Assembly: GCA_017441005.1 (NCBI GenBank)
Contig: JAFSAM010000040.1
Location: forward strand, 1 to 48,349
DNA from: Clostridia bacterium
GTDB lineage: Bacteria; Bacillota; Clostridia; Oscillospirales; CAG-272
DNA length: 48,349 nt
Direction: 5' to 3'
Shown here: piece after piece, positions 15,394-25,080 of the stretch
How positions within the stretch are numbered: the first letter of the stretch is position 1
How the letters are laid out: each line of letters begins with the position of its first letter
The notes under the pieces: generated by a model
Seen by the model: only the letters and a program-made list of their open reading frames with translations
Database searches by the model: none
Told to the model about the DNA's origin: nothing
Translations under genes and position numbers: made by a program

Positions 15394-17655
15394 ATGGATA
15401 TAAAACATATTGTTTCGCAACTGACATTGGAAGAGAAAGCGAGTCTGTGCTCGGGTGCCGATGACTGGCATACCGAAAAAATCGACAGGCTTGGTATACC
15501 TAATATAATGATGAGCGACGGTCCGCACGGACTTCGCAAGGTCGTCGACGTCGATGAAAATGAAATATGGAAGGGTGCTACAGTCAAGGCTACCTGCTAT
15601 CCATCGGGGGCCGGTCTTGCTTCCAGCTGGAACAGGGAGCTCATTTATGGAGTCGGAAAAGCTCTCGGCAAAGAGGCGAAGGGCGAAAAGCTGTCTATTC
15701 TTCTGGGACCTGCGATAAACATTAAGCGTTCTCCCGTTTGCGGACGAAATTTTGAATACTACAGTGAAGATCCGTTCCTTGCGGGCAAGCTTGCCGCAAG
15801 CTTCATTAACGGCGTTCAAAGCGAGGGCGTCGGCACATCGTTAAAGCATTTTGCGGTAAACAATCACGAATACCGCAGACATTCCACAAATCCGATCGTA
15901 GATATGCGTACTCTTCGAGAAATATATCTTACGGCATTTGAAATTGCCGTGAAAGAATCGAATCCCGCTACCATTATGCATTCATACAACCGTATAAACG
16001 GCTGTCAGGTCTCAAAATCAAAGTGGCTTCTTGACGGTGTTCTCCGCGATGAGTGGGGATACGAGGGCATTGTGATCAGCGACTGGGGCGGTATGAACGA
16101 TCGTGTTGCCAGTCTTGATGCGGGATGCGACATAGAAATGCCTTCAAGCGGCGGTGTGCGTGATGATATGATCGTTAAGGCTGTTAAAGAGGGCAGGCTT
16201 GACGAAAGAATACTTGACAAAACGGTCGAAAGAATACTGAAGACTGTATATAAATATTTACCCGAAAACAATGCCCCAAAAGCAGACCTTGAAAAAAACT
16301 GCGGTTATGCCGCATTCGTTGCCGAGGAGACTATGGTGCTTCTCAAAAACGAAAAAAATCTTTTGCCGCTTGATGGCGAGAGACCGCTTGCTGTCATCGG
16401 CGAATTTGGAAGTAATATACGCTTCCAGGGCAGAGGCTCCAGCCGAGTCAATGCCGCATACGTCGAGCATCCTTTGAAATACATTAAGAGATTCAATAAA
16501 GCAGAGGTGTGCTATGCCCCCGGCTACGAGCTTTCGGGAGACGTGAATACGCCGAATGAAGCACTTATAAATGAGGCGGTTGCCTGCGCAAAGAAGTGCG
16601 GAAGGGCATTGGTGTTCATCGGTCTGCCCGATGAATTTGAGTCGGAGAGCTATGACAGAGCCGATATGAGGCTGCCCGATTCGCACAACGAGTTGGTCAG
16701 AAGAATAGCCGAAGAGGTGCCCGACACAGTTGTAGTGCTGACATGCGGTTCTCCCGTGGAAATGCCTTGGCTCGACAGGGTATCCACTCTGTTTTTGACC
16801 TATCTCGGCGGAAGCGGAGCGGGCTTGGCACTTGCAGGACTTCTTTACGGTGCGGTTTCTCCGAGCGGCAAGCTTGCAGAGACATTCCCGGTCAAGATCG
16901 AAGACAATCCCGCATATCTGAACTATCCCGGTATTTACGATGACGTCGTTTATGCCGAGGGAGTTTTCGTGGGCTACAGATACTATCAAAAAAAGAAGAT
17001 GAAGGTCAATTTCCCGTTTGGGTTCGGACTTTCCTATACGAAATTCTCATACGATGAAATAGTTGCAGACGGCGACAGAGTCAAAGTCAAGGTAACAAAC
17101 GTCGGAAAAATTGCGGGTAAAGAGGTCGTCCAGCTTTACGTTTGTCCGCCGAAGAGTGCGGTTGTCAGACCGGACAGAGAATTAAAGGGCTTTACAAAAA
17201 TATTTCTTGCGCCCGGCGAAAGCAAATGGGTAGAATTTACGCTCGATGACAGGAGCTTTGCCTACTATGATGTAAGGGTAAACGACTGGAGGGTCGAAAC
17301 CGGTGACTATACTGTATTTGTCGGGGGAAGCTCGGTCGATACACCCCTTTCTGTCGTGATCAAAAAGCAGGATAAAAACCCCTATGTTCCTGAAATAACC
17401 GACAACACACCGCTTATTGACATAATAAACAATCCCGGGTATGACGGAATAAGAGACGAGTTTCTCCTCGGCTTCTTTAAACCCGAGATGCGTATTGAGG
17501 CCGAAAAAAAGGGAATTCACGTTTCAAATCAAACGGTATTTCCGCGCAAGTATCAGACGCCCAGAATGTACGTTCGCGGCGGGAAAGATACCGTCACCGA
17601 GGATGATATCGCAGAATCGGTAAAACAGTTCAACAATAAATTGAAAAACAAATAA
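15394..17655 (+). CDS. Glycoside hydrolase family 3 (beta-glucosidase type), copy 1
   Basis: A 753-residue cytoplasmic enzyme with no signal peptide. The ATG at 15394 is 6 nt after GGAG; an upstream in-frame start at 15361 lies over the palindrome and is rejected. Residues about 1-290 are the GH3 TIM barrel with MSDGPHGLRK, PVCGRNFEYYSEDPFLAGKL, GTSLKHFAVNNHE and the nucleophile Asp230 in VISDWGGM. Residues about 310-545 are the alpha/beta sandwich containing FESESYDRADMRLP. Residues about 576-650 are the Fn3-like domain with ELKGF and FAYYDVRVNDWRVE. A tail of about 80 residues follows. It removes terminal beta-linked sugars from oligosaccharides; glucose versus xylose cannot be decided. It lies 25 bp upstream of a close paralogue and is probably in one operon with it. 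Confidence 0.93.
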   Translation: MDIKHIVSQLTLEEKASLCSGADDWHTEKIDRLGIPNIMMSDGPHGLRKVVDVDENEIWKGATVKATCYPSGAGLASSWNRELIYGVGKALGKEAKGEKLSILLGPAINIKRSPVCGRNFEYYSEDPFLAGKLAASFINGVQSEGVGTSLKHFAVNNHEYRRHSTNPIVDMRTLREIYLTAFEIAVKESNPATIMHSYNRINGCQVSKSKWLLDGVLRDEWGYEGIVISDWGGMNDRVASLDAGCDIEMPSSGGVRDDMIVKAVKEGRLDERILDKTVERILKTVYKYLPENNAPKADLEKNCGYAAFVAEETMVLLKNEKNLLPLDGERPLAVIGEFGSNIRFQGRGSSRVNAAYVEHPLKYIKRFNKAEVCYAPGYELSGDVNTPNEALINEAVACAKKCGRALVFIGLPDEFESESYDRADMRLPDSHNELVRRIAEEVPDTVVVLTCGSPVEMPWLDRVSTLFLTYLGGSGAGLALAGLLYGAVSPSGKLAETFPVKIEDNPAYLNYPGIYDDVVYAEGVFVGYRYYQKKKMKVNFPFGFGLSYTKFSYDEIVADGDRVKVKVTNVGKIAGKEVVQLYVCPPKSAVVRPDRELKGFTKIFLAPGESKWVEFTLDDRSFAYYDVRVNDWRVETGDYTVFVGGSSVDTPLSVVIKKQDKNPYVPEITDNTPLIDIINNPGYDGIRDEFLLGFFKPEMRIEAEKKGIHVSNQTVFPRKYQTPRMYVRGGKDTVTEDDIAESVKQFNNKLKNK

Positions 17656-17680
17656 TGTGAAATAGAGAGAGGTATTTTTT

Positions 17681-19945
17681 ATGGATATCAAGAGCATTGT
17701 TTCTCAGATGACACTTGAAGAAAAAGCAAGATTTTGCTCGGGAGCAGACGAATGGCATATAGAAAAGCTTGACCGTCTCGGTGTTCCCGCGGTAATGATG
17801 ACAGACGGTCCTCACGGACTCCGCAAAAAGGTAAAGACTCAGGCTGACAGCTACTACTACGGTGATACTGTTAAGTCTACCTGTTTCCCGTCGGCAGCAG
17901 GACTTGCATGTTCATGGAACAAGGAGCTGCTTTACGGTCTCGGTGAGGCATTGGCGGCAGAGGCAAAGGGAGAGCAGGTATCTATTCTTCTCGGTCCGGG
18001 CATCAACATGAAGCGTTCTCCCGTTTGCGGACGTAACTTTGAGTATTTCAGCGAGGATCCATATCTTGCCGGTAAGCTTTCTGCAGAATATATCAAAGGT
18101 GTTCAGGCTCACGGAGTCGGCACATCTCTCAAGCATTTTGCAGTAAACAGTCAGGAGCATCGCAGACATTGCACAAATGCTATAGTCGATATGCGTACTC
18201 TTCGCGAGATCTATCTTGCAGCTTTCGAAATTGCCGTAAAAGAGGCAAAGCCCGCAACCATTATGCATTCCTACAACTGTATAAACGGTGATCAGGTTTC
18301 CAAGTCAAAGTGGCTTCTTAACGACATCCTGCGTGATGAATGGGGCTATGAAGGCACAGTTATGAGTGACTGGAACGGTATGAACAACAGAGTAGTTTCT
18401 CTCGAAGCGGGAAGCGATCTTGAAATGCCGGGCAGTTTCGGAATCAGAGATGCACAGATCGTTAAGGCTGTTAAAGAGGGCAGACTTGACGAGAAAATAG
18501 TAGATAAAGCAGTTGAAAGAATACTCAATACCGTTTATTCATATCTCCCCGATGAAAATGCAGAAAAGGCAGACCTTGTAAAGAGCCACACCTTCTGCAC
18601 AAGAGTGGGCGAGGAGGCAATGGTTCTTCTCAAGAACGATAAAAACATACTTCCCATCGAGAGCGGCAAGTCGCTTGCCGTGATCGGTGCGTTTGCAAAG
18701 ACACCCAGATATCAGGGAAGCGGCTCCAGCCGTGTTAACCCCGCGTTCGTCGACGACGTACTTGAATGCATGACGGAAAGAAACGGCGGAAACGTTGAAT
18801 TCGCACCCGGCTACACACTCGAGGGTGACGTAAATACTCCCGATGAGGCACTCATCAACGAAGCTGTTGAGCTTGCGAAGAAGTGCGGCAGAGCGGTAAT
18901 TTTTGCAGGTATGCCCGATAAGTTCGAGTCCGAAGGCTATGACAGAAGCAACATGGATATGCCCCTCAGTCACAACGTACTTATCGAAAGAATCGCTGAG
19001 GCTGTTCCCGAAACTGTAGTTGTTCTTCTCGGCGGTTCGCCCGTAGAAATGCCTTGGCTCGAAAAGGTGTCGGCACTCTTCTATGCATATCTCGGCGGCT
19101 GTGCGATCGGTAAGGCGATCTCGAGACTTATTTACGGCGACGTATGTCCCAGCGGTAAGCTTGCTGAAACCTTCCCCGTAAAATTTGAGCACAATCCCTC
19201 GTACCTCAATTTCCCCGGTGTCGGAAACGACGTCGTATACGCAGAAGGCGTATTTATGGGATACAGATACTATCAGAAGAAGAATATAGACGTAAACTTC
19301 TCGTTTGGCTACGGCTTGTCCTACACCACCTTCAGCTACGATGAGATCAAGCTTGACGGTGACAAGGTCAGTGTCAAGGTAACAAATACAGGTAAGGTAG
19401 CGGGCAAGGAGGCTGTACAGCTTTACGTCGGCGCTCCAAAGTCATTTGTTGAAAGACCGATCAAAGAGCTCAAGGGCTTTGAAAAGATATTCCTCGAGCC
19501 CGGTGAAAGCAGATGGGTCGAATTTGAGCTCAACGACAGAAGCTTTGCTTACTATGACGTAAGAGTAAACGACTGGAGAGTCGAGACAGGTACTTATACG
19601 ATCTATGTCGGTACAAGCTCGGTAGATACCCCCTTGACCGTAACTGTCGACAAGGTTGATCCTAAGCCCTACGTTGCTCCCATTACAATAAACACCCCCG
19701 TGATCGATATAATGACTATGCCGGGATACGAGCCTATCCGCTATGAGTTTATGATGAAGATCCTTCCTCCCTCAAGCAGAGAAAAGGTTAAAGAGCTTGG
19801 CTTCTATTTCGAGGGTCATCCTTCTATCTACGGAAGAAGATATCATACAATGAGAATGTCTGTCCGCTGGAATGACGGCAATTTGGACGAAGATATGCTT
19901 ATGCAGTATATCGACGAAGCAAACGCAAAGCTTTTCAACAAATAA
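17681..19945 (+). CDS. Glycoside hydrolase family 3 (beta-glucosidase type), copy 2
   Basis: A 754-residue paralogue colinear with copy 1 throughout, including the catalytic nucleophile at the same number, Asp230 in VMSDWNGM. Other matches are MTDGPHGLRKK, PVCGRNFEYFSEDPYLAGKL, SLKHFAVNSQEHRRH, FESEGYDRSNMDMP and the Fn3-like ELKGFEKIFLEPGES. The ATG at 17681 follows AGAGAGG. It lacks a signal peptide, so it acts on imported oligosaccharides. The aglycone loop differs from copy 1 (WNGMNNRV for WGGMNDRV, GSFGI for SGGVR), which suggests different linkage or chain-length preference. Codons ending in C are more frequent than in copy 1, consistent with higher expression. It ends the operon at a strong terminator. 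Confidence 0.93.
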   Translation: MDIKSIVSQMTLEEKARFCSGADEWHIEKLDRLGVPAVMMTDGPHGLRKKVKTQADSYYYGDTVKSTCFPSAAGLACSWNKELLYGLGEALAAEAKGEQVSILLGPGINMKRSPVCGRNFEYFSEDPYLAGKLSAEYIKGVQAHGVGTSLKHFAVNSQEHRRHCTNAIVDMRTLREIYLAAFEIAVKEAKPATIMHSYNCINGDQVSKSKWLLNDILRDEWGYEGTVMSDWNGMNNRVVSLEAGSDLEMPGSFGIRDAQIVKAVKEGRLDEKIVDKAVERILNTVYSYLPDENAEKADLVKSHTFCTRVGEEAMVLLKNDKNILPIESGKSLAVIGAFAKTPRYQGSGSSRVNPAFVDDVLECMTERNGGNVEFAPGYTLEGDVNTPDEALINEAVELAKKCGRAVIFAGMPDKFESEGYDRSNMDMPLSHNVLIERIAEAVPETVVVLLGGSPVEMPWLEKVSALFYAYLGGCAIGKAISRLIYGDVCPSGKLAETFPVKFEHNPSYLNFPGVGNDVVYAEGVFMGYRYYQKKNIDVNFSFGYGLSYTTFSYDEIKLDGDKVSVKVTNTGKVAGKEAVQLYVGAPKSFVERPIKELKGFEKIFLEPGESRWVEFELNDRSFAYYDVRVNDWRVETGTYTIYVGTSSVDTPLTVTVDKVDPKPYVAPITINTPVIDIMTMPGYEPIRYEFMMKILPPSSREKVKELGFYFEGHPSIYGRRYHTMRMSVRWNDGNLDEDMLMQYIDEANAKLFNK

Positions 19946-19960
19946 TAAGTCTTTACCCGA

Positions 19961-19996
19961 AAGAGTACGGAGTATAATCTCTGTACTCTTTTTTTG
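19961..19996 (+). terminator. Terminator of the GH3 operon
   Basis: AAGAGTACGGAG (19961-19972) pairs with CTCTGTACTCTT (19979-19990) through 12 pairs including one G-U. A long T tract follows. Confidence 0.88.
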
Positions 19997-20016
19997 TGCG
20001 TATATGTTATATACTA

Positions 20017-20045
20017 TTGACAAAAGTTTGTTGGAATGGTATTAT
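20017..20045 (+). promoter_or_regulatory. Promoter of the large dockerin-esterase gene
   Basis: TTGACA (20017-20022), 17-bp spacer ending in a TG-n extension, then TATTAT (20040-20045). It is about 40 bp before the start codon, after the GH3 terminator. Confidence 0.75.
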
Positions 20046-20084
20046 GTTTTTGTAATACATACCTAATGCGGAGGTTTTTGTTTT

Positions 20085-23000
20085 ATGAAGAAAAAAATCC
20101 TTTTGATCGTCATCGCGATATTGCTTCTTGCAACGGTGGCTGTCTGCGCAACCGTGCTCGGCATGGAAAAGCCGCGTGCGGTAATGTCGTATTTAGTTGG
20201 GCTTTCCGACGAAGCACCCGAATATGCCGATGCAAACGGCGACGGCGATATTAACGTGCTTGACGTTATTTATCTCGTGAAAAACGCCCGCGTCGATCTG
20301 TTTGACGCAAACGGTGAAAAGATTACCGAGAAAAACGTTCTTGAATTAGCCAAGGGCTCGACGTATGCTCTTTCTGCGGTTTCTACCGTCAGCGACAGTG
20401 ATACGTTTACCTGGGCGACTACCGACAATAAGGTAGCGGCAATAGATTCAAACGGAAGCATTACTGCGCTCAATGCAGGTCAATGTACGGTTTCCGTAAA
20501 AACGGCAAGCGGAGAAGAGGAGTCTGTAAACGTTGTTGTTTACGAGACTGTAGCCGAAAAGGTAACATATCGCTGGGACTTCAACGATCTTACCGAAAAT
20601 AATGAAGGAAACGATCTTACCCTTAATCCCTCCTGTCCCGCAAATGCAGCAAATAACTATACTATATCGAACGGTCTGTACGTAGCATCAAGCAGTGCTG
20701 CTACTTTGGAGAGACCCGATTTCCTGCTCAAGACCCCCATCACATTTGACAGCACAAGAGACTTTACGCTTGAATGGCAGGGCATTATTCCTACCGGCAC
20801 CGGTCACACCATATTGGGTACTGCTCCCGTCGACACCTCGACCGATGCTTCGACTCCGGATCATATTTACGTTTCTCCGAGAGCAAACTGGAAGAACCCC
20901 GACCCCACCTATGCAGTAAAATTCTATACGGGTAAAAAGCAGATACTTTTGCCCTTTACCGAATACCTCAGTACGATGGAGTCGAGCGAGCTTGTGGCTT
21001 GGAGAATAAACTACGTTGCCTCTACAAAGAAGATGTCGCTTTCGTTCTCCACAGACAGCGGTGCTACATGGACACAGACCTGTGAAGTTTCCGTCGGAAC
21101 CTTTTCTTCCACCTATGACAGTATTTTCGGAAGAACAACGGGTAACGGTAAATACAACTTCAGAGGTACGATGGACTATATCGAGGTCACCTGCTACAAG
21201 AACACAAGGGTTGTAAACAAGGATAATCTCGACGTTACATACCGCTGGGATTTCAACGATCTAACCGAAACCTTTAGCGGAAACGATCTTACCTTGAATA
21301 CCCAGTGTCCCGACGGTGTGGGAAGCAACTATACAATTGCAAACGGCTCTTATAAGGTGAAATCCGGCTTGACAGACCTTGTAAAACCCGACTTTACGAT
21401 GGAGACTCCCTTTACGCTCGGCAGTACGTTTGACTGGGCGGTTGAATGGAAGGGTAACTTTGTTTATACCGGTACAGTAATCGGTAAGGTAGGTACTGAC
21501 ACGACAGCAGCAACGGATACGGCAGGTCATATCTACATCTCTCCCTCGGCAAACTGGAACTGGAAGGATGCAAATAATCCCGTATACGGTGTGAAATTCC
21601 AGTATGCTATGGGAAAGAATGTGGTTCTTCCTTACACTCCCTTCGTTTCCGTAATGAAGACTATGAGCACCTGGAGGATCGAGTATGATGCGGCTTCAAA
21701 GCTTGCGACCTTGTCATTCTCTCAGGATAACGGTGCGTCATGGACGGTAGCTTCCAAGACGGCAATGCCTACATTCTCGACCGAGTTTACAAACGTATTC
21801 GGAAGAACGGTTCAAAACGGAAAGTATAATTTTAACAGCGAAATGGATTATATTCAGATATCTTTAAATAAAGAGTCGGCTACAAACGGAGTTGTCTTCA
21901 CAAGCCTTGCTCTTGACGACAATAACTACACTCTTTCATATAACAAAAACAAAACCGATTACACAGTATATATTCCCGAGGGACATCCCGCGATCCCCAG
22001 ACTTGAGGGAACTGTTGCCGACGGTTACACATACGAAATACAGCAGGCATACATCCCCGAAGGAAAGACCGAGGGAACTGCGATCGCAGTAGTCTCCGAC
22101 GGACAAAAATCCACCACCTACACGGTAAAATTCGTCAAGACCGAAAGCCTTGGCTTTGTATTGCAGTTTGACGACAGATTTACCTTTGTTCCCGATTACA
22201 AGCTGAAGGATGGCGAGAGCTTTACCTTTGAATCCTCCGATTCGACGATACTCACCGTTGATGAAAACGGGGTGATCGCGGCTGTAAAACGCTGTGATAC
22301 TCCCGTTACGGTTACGGCAAAGGTTGGCGGTACTGCGGTAGACACGCTTACCGTTGATAGAGTCGAAAGAGCGCACATCAACCTCTTCTTTATTACAGGT
22401 CAGTCAAACGGTCAGGGCTGTTACGATACGGTAAACTATGACGGAACGACCGAGACCGAGGGCAACGAATGGATGATTCCCTATTTGGATCAGCTGGCCG
22501 CTGTCGAGAAGATCGGCGGAGAGGGAAGAGTTTACAGCTATGACGTACATCCCAGAGCCGAGAATATAAGAGAGGGTCTGCCCGAGGCATATACCCTTTA
22601 CGATATGAACAACTATGCAAAGCAGGGACATTCCGCACCTCTCGGTAAGGCTTACTACGATCTTACGGGCGAAAAGGTAATATTCCTTCAGTCCGCTTGG
22701 TCGGGTGCTCCCATTGAATCGTGGCTCGATCCCGACAGATACGAGGAAGCGGGCGGCTACGGCGTGGCTACAAGAAACTTCTATCAGACAACAAAAGACG
22801 GCTACAACAAGCTTATGGCACTTATCTCCGCAGACTATGAGATCATTCTCAAGGCTAATTTCTGGTGCCAGGGCGAGACGGCAATGTCTTCTTACTATGA
22901 CAAGTCCATAAGCAACTACATTTTCTCATCGAATGCATCCTACGATAAATCAAAGCTTATTACGGCAGAGACCTACTACGAATACTTTATGCGTATAGAC

Positions 23001-24932
23001 AAGGATATGCGTGCAGACTACGGACTTGACTATAACGGCATTATGTTTACCAAGACAAAGGGTAGTGCTACCGATACTGACATCGTTCCCATCGTTTCTG
23101 CATACTTCGGTCTTGTGACAAACAACGACGGTGTCTTTACCGCAACAAGAAGATTTATAGAGATCGCTACCCAGTATAAGACGGGAGATCCCACAAAAGA
23201 GGGCTACGGCTTTATGGGTACAGACGGTGCTAAGGGCAACCACTACAACCAGATCGGCTATAACTATCACGGCAACGAAGCGGCAAACAACCTTTTCGGT
23301 GTTGTATACAAGAGGTTTGACAAGGCTGAAAGTGTTGAGATAATTGACAACAACGGTCAGGACAGACTTAACTCAGAAAACAGCTTCGAGATCAAAGCTG
23401 GTGATATCTATCGCCTCGGTGCATTGCCGAAGCCTTACTACACAAACGAAAAGCTCACTTGGACAACAAGCGACGTTACCGTTGCAACCGTTGATAAAAT
23501 GGGGGCTGTCAAGGGTGTCGGAGTAGGTACTGCTGTGATCACGGTAACTACCGAAAGCGGCAAGAGCCAATCGGTCAACGTTAAGGTATACGAGACTGTC
23601 GCAGAAAAGGTCAAGTATCGCTGGGACTTCGACGATCTTACAGAGGAATACAACGGCAACGATCTTACCCTCGATCCTATGCTTCCCGCAAACTCTTCGG
23701 ATAACTATACCATTACAGACGGTATCTATTCCGTAAAATCTTCTGCGGCAACATTGGAGAGACCTAACTTCATTTTGGATACTCCTTTTGAAATCAACGA
23801 TGCTTTCGACTGGTCGATCGAATGGAAAGGCTATTTCCTTGCGGGAACAGGCAACACGTTGTTCGGTCAGATCTCAGACGATGCTTCCGCGGATACCGAT
23901 ATAAAAGGACATATTTACTGTTCTCCCAGCGCTAACTGGGGAAGTTCAACATCTCCCAAATACTGCATTAAATTCTTGCCCGAATCGGGAAGTCAGTCTC
24001 TGTTCGTTTATACGGAATATCTTGATAAAATTACGTCTATGAACACTTGGAGAATAGCATACGATGCTGCTACGAATAAGGCAACGCTTTCTTTCCTCAA
24101 TGAAGACGGAACTACCTGGACTGTGGCATCTACGGTAACTATGGGCGAATTCTCCTCTGTATTTGAAAGTATGTTCGGCAGAACAAGAAGAAACGCCAGA
24201 TACAACTTCAAGGGTGAAATGGATTATATAGAGGTAAACTGCTACAAGTTTACCGAGGTAAGGGAAAAGGAAAATGTCGACGTAGCCTATCGCTGGGATT
24301 TCAATGATTACACCGACAGCGTTGGCGGTAACGATCTTACCCTCAACCCCGCCTGCCCCGACATTACAACGACAAGAATTTCCCTGCAGGACGGTATGTT
24401 CGTTGTTAGCAGCTCGACAAAGGATACAGAGCGCCCCGACTTTATTATGGACGAGGCATTTACGATCGACAGTACAAAGGACTGGGAGATCCAATGGAAG
24501 GGTCACTTCCTTTGGGCAGGTACTTTGTTCGGTCAGAATCCCGAAGACACTTCTACAGCGACCGAGGTTTCAAACAAGGGCTTCATTTATATTCCGCCCT
24601 CTGCATCCACAAACTGGGGCAGCTCGACCAACGTTATTCATGCAATGAAATTCTTCCCGTCAGGTGCAAGTAATTATACTCTGTTGCCATTTACCGGATA
24701 TCAGCCTTTGATGACGTCAGTCAATACCTGGAGACTTTCATACAAAGCAACTGAAAAAGCAATAGTGATTTCCGTTTCTCTTGATGACGGCGGCTCTTGG
24801 GAAATATGCTCGAGGACGCCTATGGGCGATTATTCGGCAACCTTCACGAATCTGTTCGGCAGAAGCTACAACAACGGTAAATACAGCTTTATCGGCGAAA
24901 TGGATTACGTTCAGGTTTCTTTGGCTAAATAA
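20085..24932 (+). CDS. Secreted multidomain SASA-family carbohydrate esterase with N-terminal dockerin-type loop
   Basis: A 1615-residue exported protein. A signal peptide (about 1-25) is followed by one dockerin-like calcium loop, DANGDGDINVLD (residues 49-60), with a helix before it but no first loop. Then come a Big2 domain (about 75-160), two concanavalin-like domains each opening YRWDFNDLTE and closing MDYIEV or MDYIQI (about 163-600), a cadherin-like sandwich (about 605-690) and a Big-like region. The SASA/SGNH esterase domain (about 764-1095) has Ser774 in GQSNGQG, Gln929/Glu931 in WCQGE and His1053 in NHYNQIG. A second Big2 and two more concanavalin-like domains end the protein without an anchor. 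SASA enzymes remove acetyl groups from sialic acids or plant glycans; the substrate here is unknown. AGGAGG-type spacing is replaced by GCGGAGG before ATG 20085. Confidence 0.9.
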   Translation: MKKKILLIVIAILLLATVAVCATVLGMEKPRAVMSYLVGLSDEAPEYADANGDGDINVLDVIYLVKNARVDLFDANGEKITEKNVLELAKGSTYALSAVSTVSDSDTFTWATTDNKVAAIDSNGSITALNAGQCTVSVKTASGEEESVNVVVYETVAEKVTYRWDFNDLTENNEGNDLTLNPSCPANAANNYTISNGLYVASSSAATLERPDFLLKTPITFDSTRDFTLEWQGIIPTGTGHTILGTAPVDTSTDASTPDHIYVSPRANWKNPDPTYAVKFYTGKKQILLPFTEYLSTMESSELVAWRINYVASTKKMSLSFSTDSGATWTQTCEVSVGTFSSTYDSIFGRTTGNGKYNFRGTMDYIEVTCYKNTRVVNKDNLDVTYRWDFNDLTETFSGNDLTLNTQCPDGVGSNYTIANGSYKVKSGLTDLVKPDFTMETPFTLGSTFDWAVEWKGNFVYTGTVIGKVGTDTTAATDTAGHIYISPSANWNWKDANNPVYGVKFQYAMGKNVVLPYTPFVSVMKTMSTWRIEYDAASKLATLSFSQDNGASWTVASKTAMPTFSTEFTNVFGRTVQNGKYNFNSEMDYIQISLNKESATNGVVFTSLALDDNNYTLSYNKNKTDYTVYIPEGHPAIPRLEGTVADGYTYEIQQAYIPEGKTEGTAIAVVSDGQKSTTYTVKFVKTESLGFVLQFDDRFTFVPDYKLKDGESFTFESSDSTILTVDENGVIAAVKRCDTPVTVTAKVGGTAVDTLTVDRVERAHINLFFITGQSNGQGCYDTVNYDGTTETEGNEWMIPYLDQLAAVEKIGGEGRVYSYDVHPRAENIREGLPEAYTLYDMNNYAKQGHSAPLGKAYYDLTGEKVIFLQSAWSGAPIESWLDPDRYEEAGGYGVATRNFYQTTKDGYNKLMALISADYEIILKANFWCQGETAMSSYYDKSISNYIFSSNASYDKSKLITAETYYEYFMRIDKDMRADYGLDYNGIMFTKTKGSATDTDIVPIVSAYFGLVTNNDGVFTATRRFIEIATQYKTGDPTKEGYGFMGTDGAKGNHYNQIGYNYHGNEAANNLFGVVYKRFDKAESVEIIDNNGQDRLNSENSFEIKAGDIYRLGALPKPYYTNEKLTWTTSDVTVATVDKMGAVKGVGVGTAVITVTTESGKSQSVNVKVYETVAEKVKYRWDFDDLTEEYNGNDLTLDPMLPANSSDNYTITDGIYSVKSSAATLERPNFILDTPFEINDAFDWSIEWKGYFLAGTGNTLFGQISDDASADTDIKGHIYCSPSANWGSSTSPKYCIKFLPESGSQSLFVYTEYLDKITSMNTWRIAYDAATNKATLSFLNEDGTTWTVASTVTMGEFSSVFESMFGRTRRNARYNFKGEMDYIEVNCYKFTEVREKENVDVAYRWDFNDYTDSVGGNDLTLNPACPDITTTRISLQDGMFVVSSSTKDTERPDFIMDEAFTIDSTKDWEIQWKGHFLWAGTLFGQNPEDTSTATEVSNKGFIYIPPSASTNWGSSTNVIHAMKFFPSGASNYTLLPFTGYQPLMTSVNTWRLSYKATEKAIVISVSLDDGGSWEICSRTPMGDYSATFTNLFGRSYNNGKYSFIGEMDYVQVSLAK

Positions 24933-24939
24933 TATTATT

Positions 24940-24973
24940 CGGGACATAAGGGGTCAACCTTGTGTCCCGTTTT
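24940..24973 (+). terminator. Terminator after the dockerin-esterase gene
   Basis: A 12-bp stem runs from CGGGACATAAGG (24940-24951) to CCTTGTGTCCCG (24958-24969), with a 6-nt loop and one wobble pair, followed by TTTT. Confidence 0.88.
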
Positions 24974-25019
24974 GCTTTGTCGCGGTGTATATGGAAAAAG
25001 TTATTATTGTGCATTTATA

Positions 25020-25048
25020 TTGACTTTTTCGGTAAGTGGCTATATAAT
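25020..25048 (+). promoter_or_regulatory. Promoter of the lipoprotein esterase gene
   Basis: TTGACT (25020-25025), 17-bp spacer, perfect TATAAT (25043-25048), 32 bp before the start codon. Confidence 0.85.
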
Positions 25049-25080
25049 AAATACAAATATTATTCACAGGAGATTTGCTT

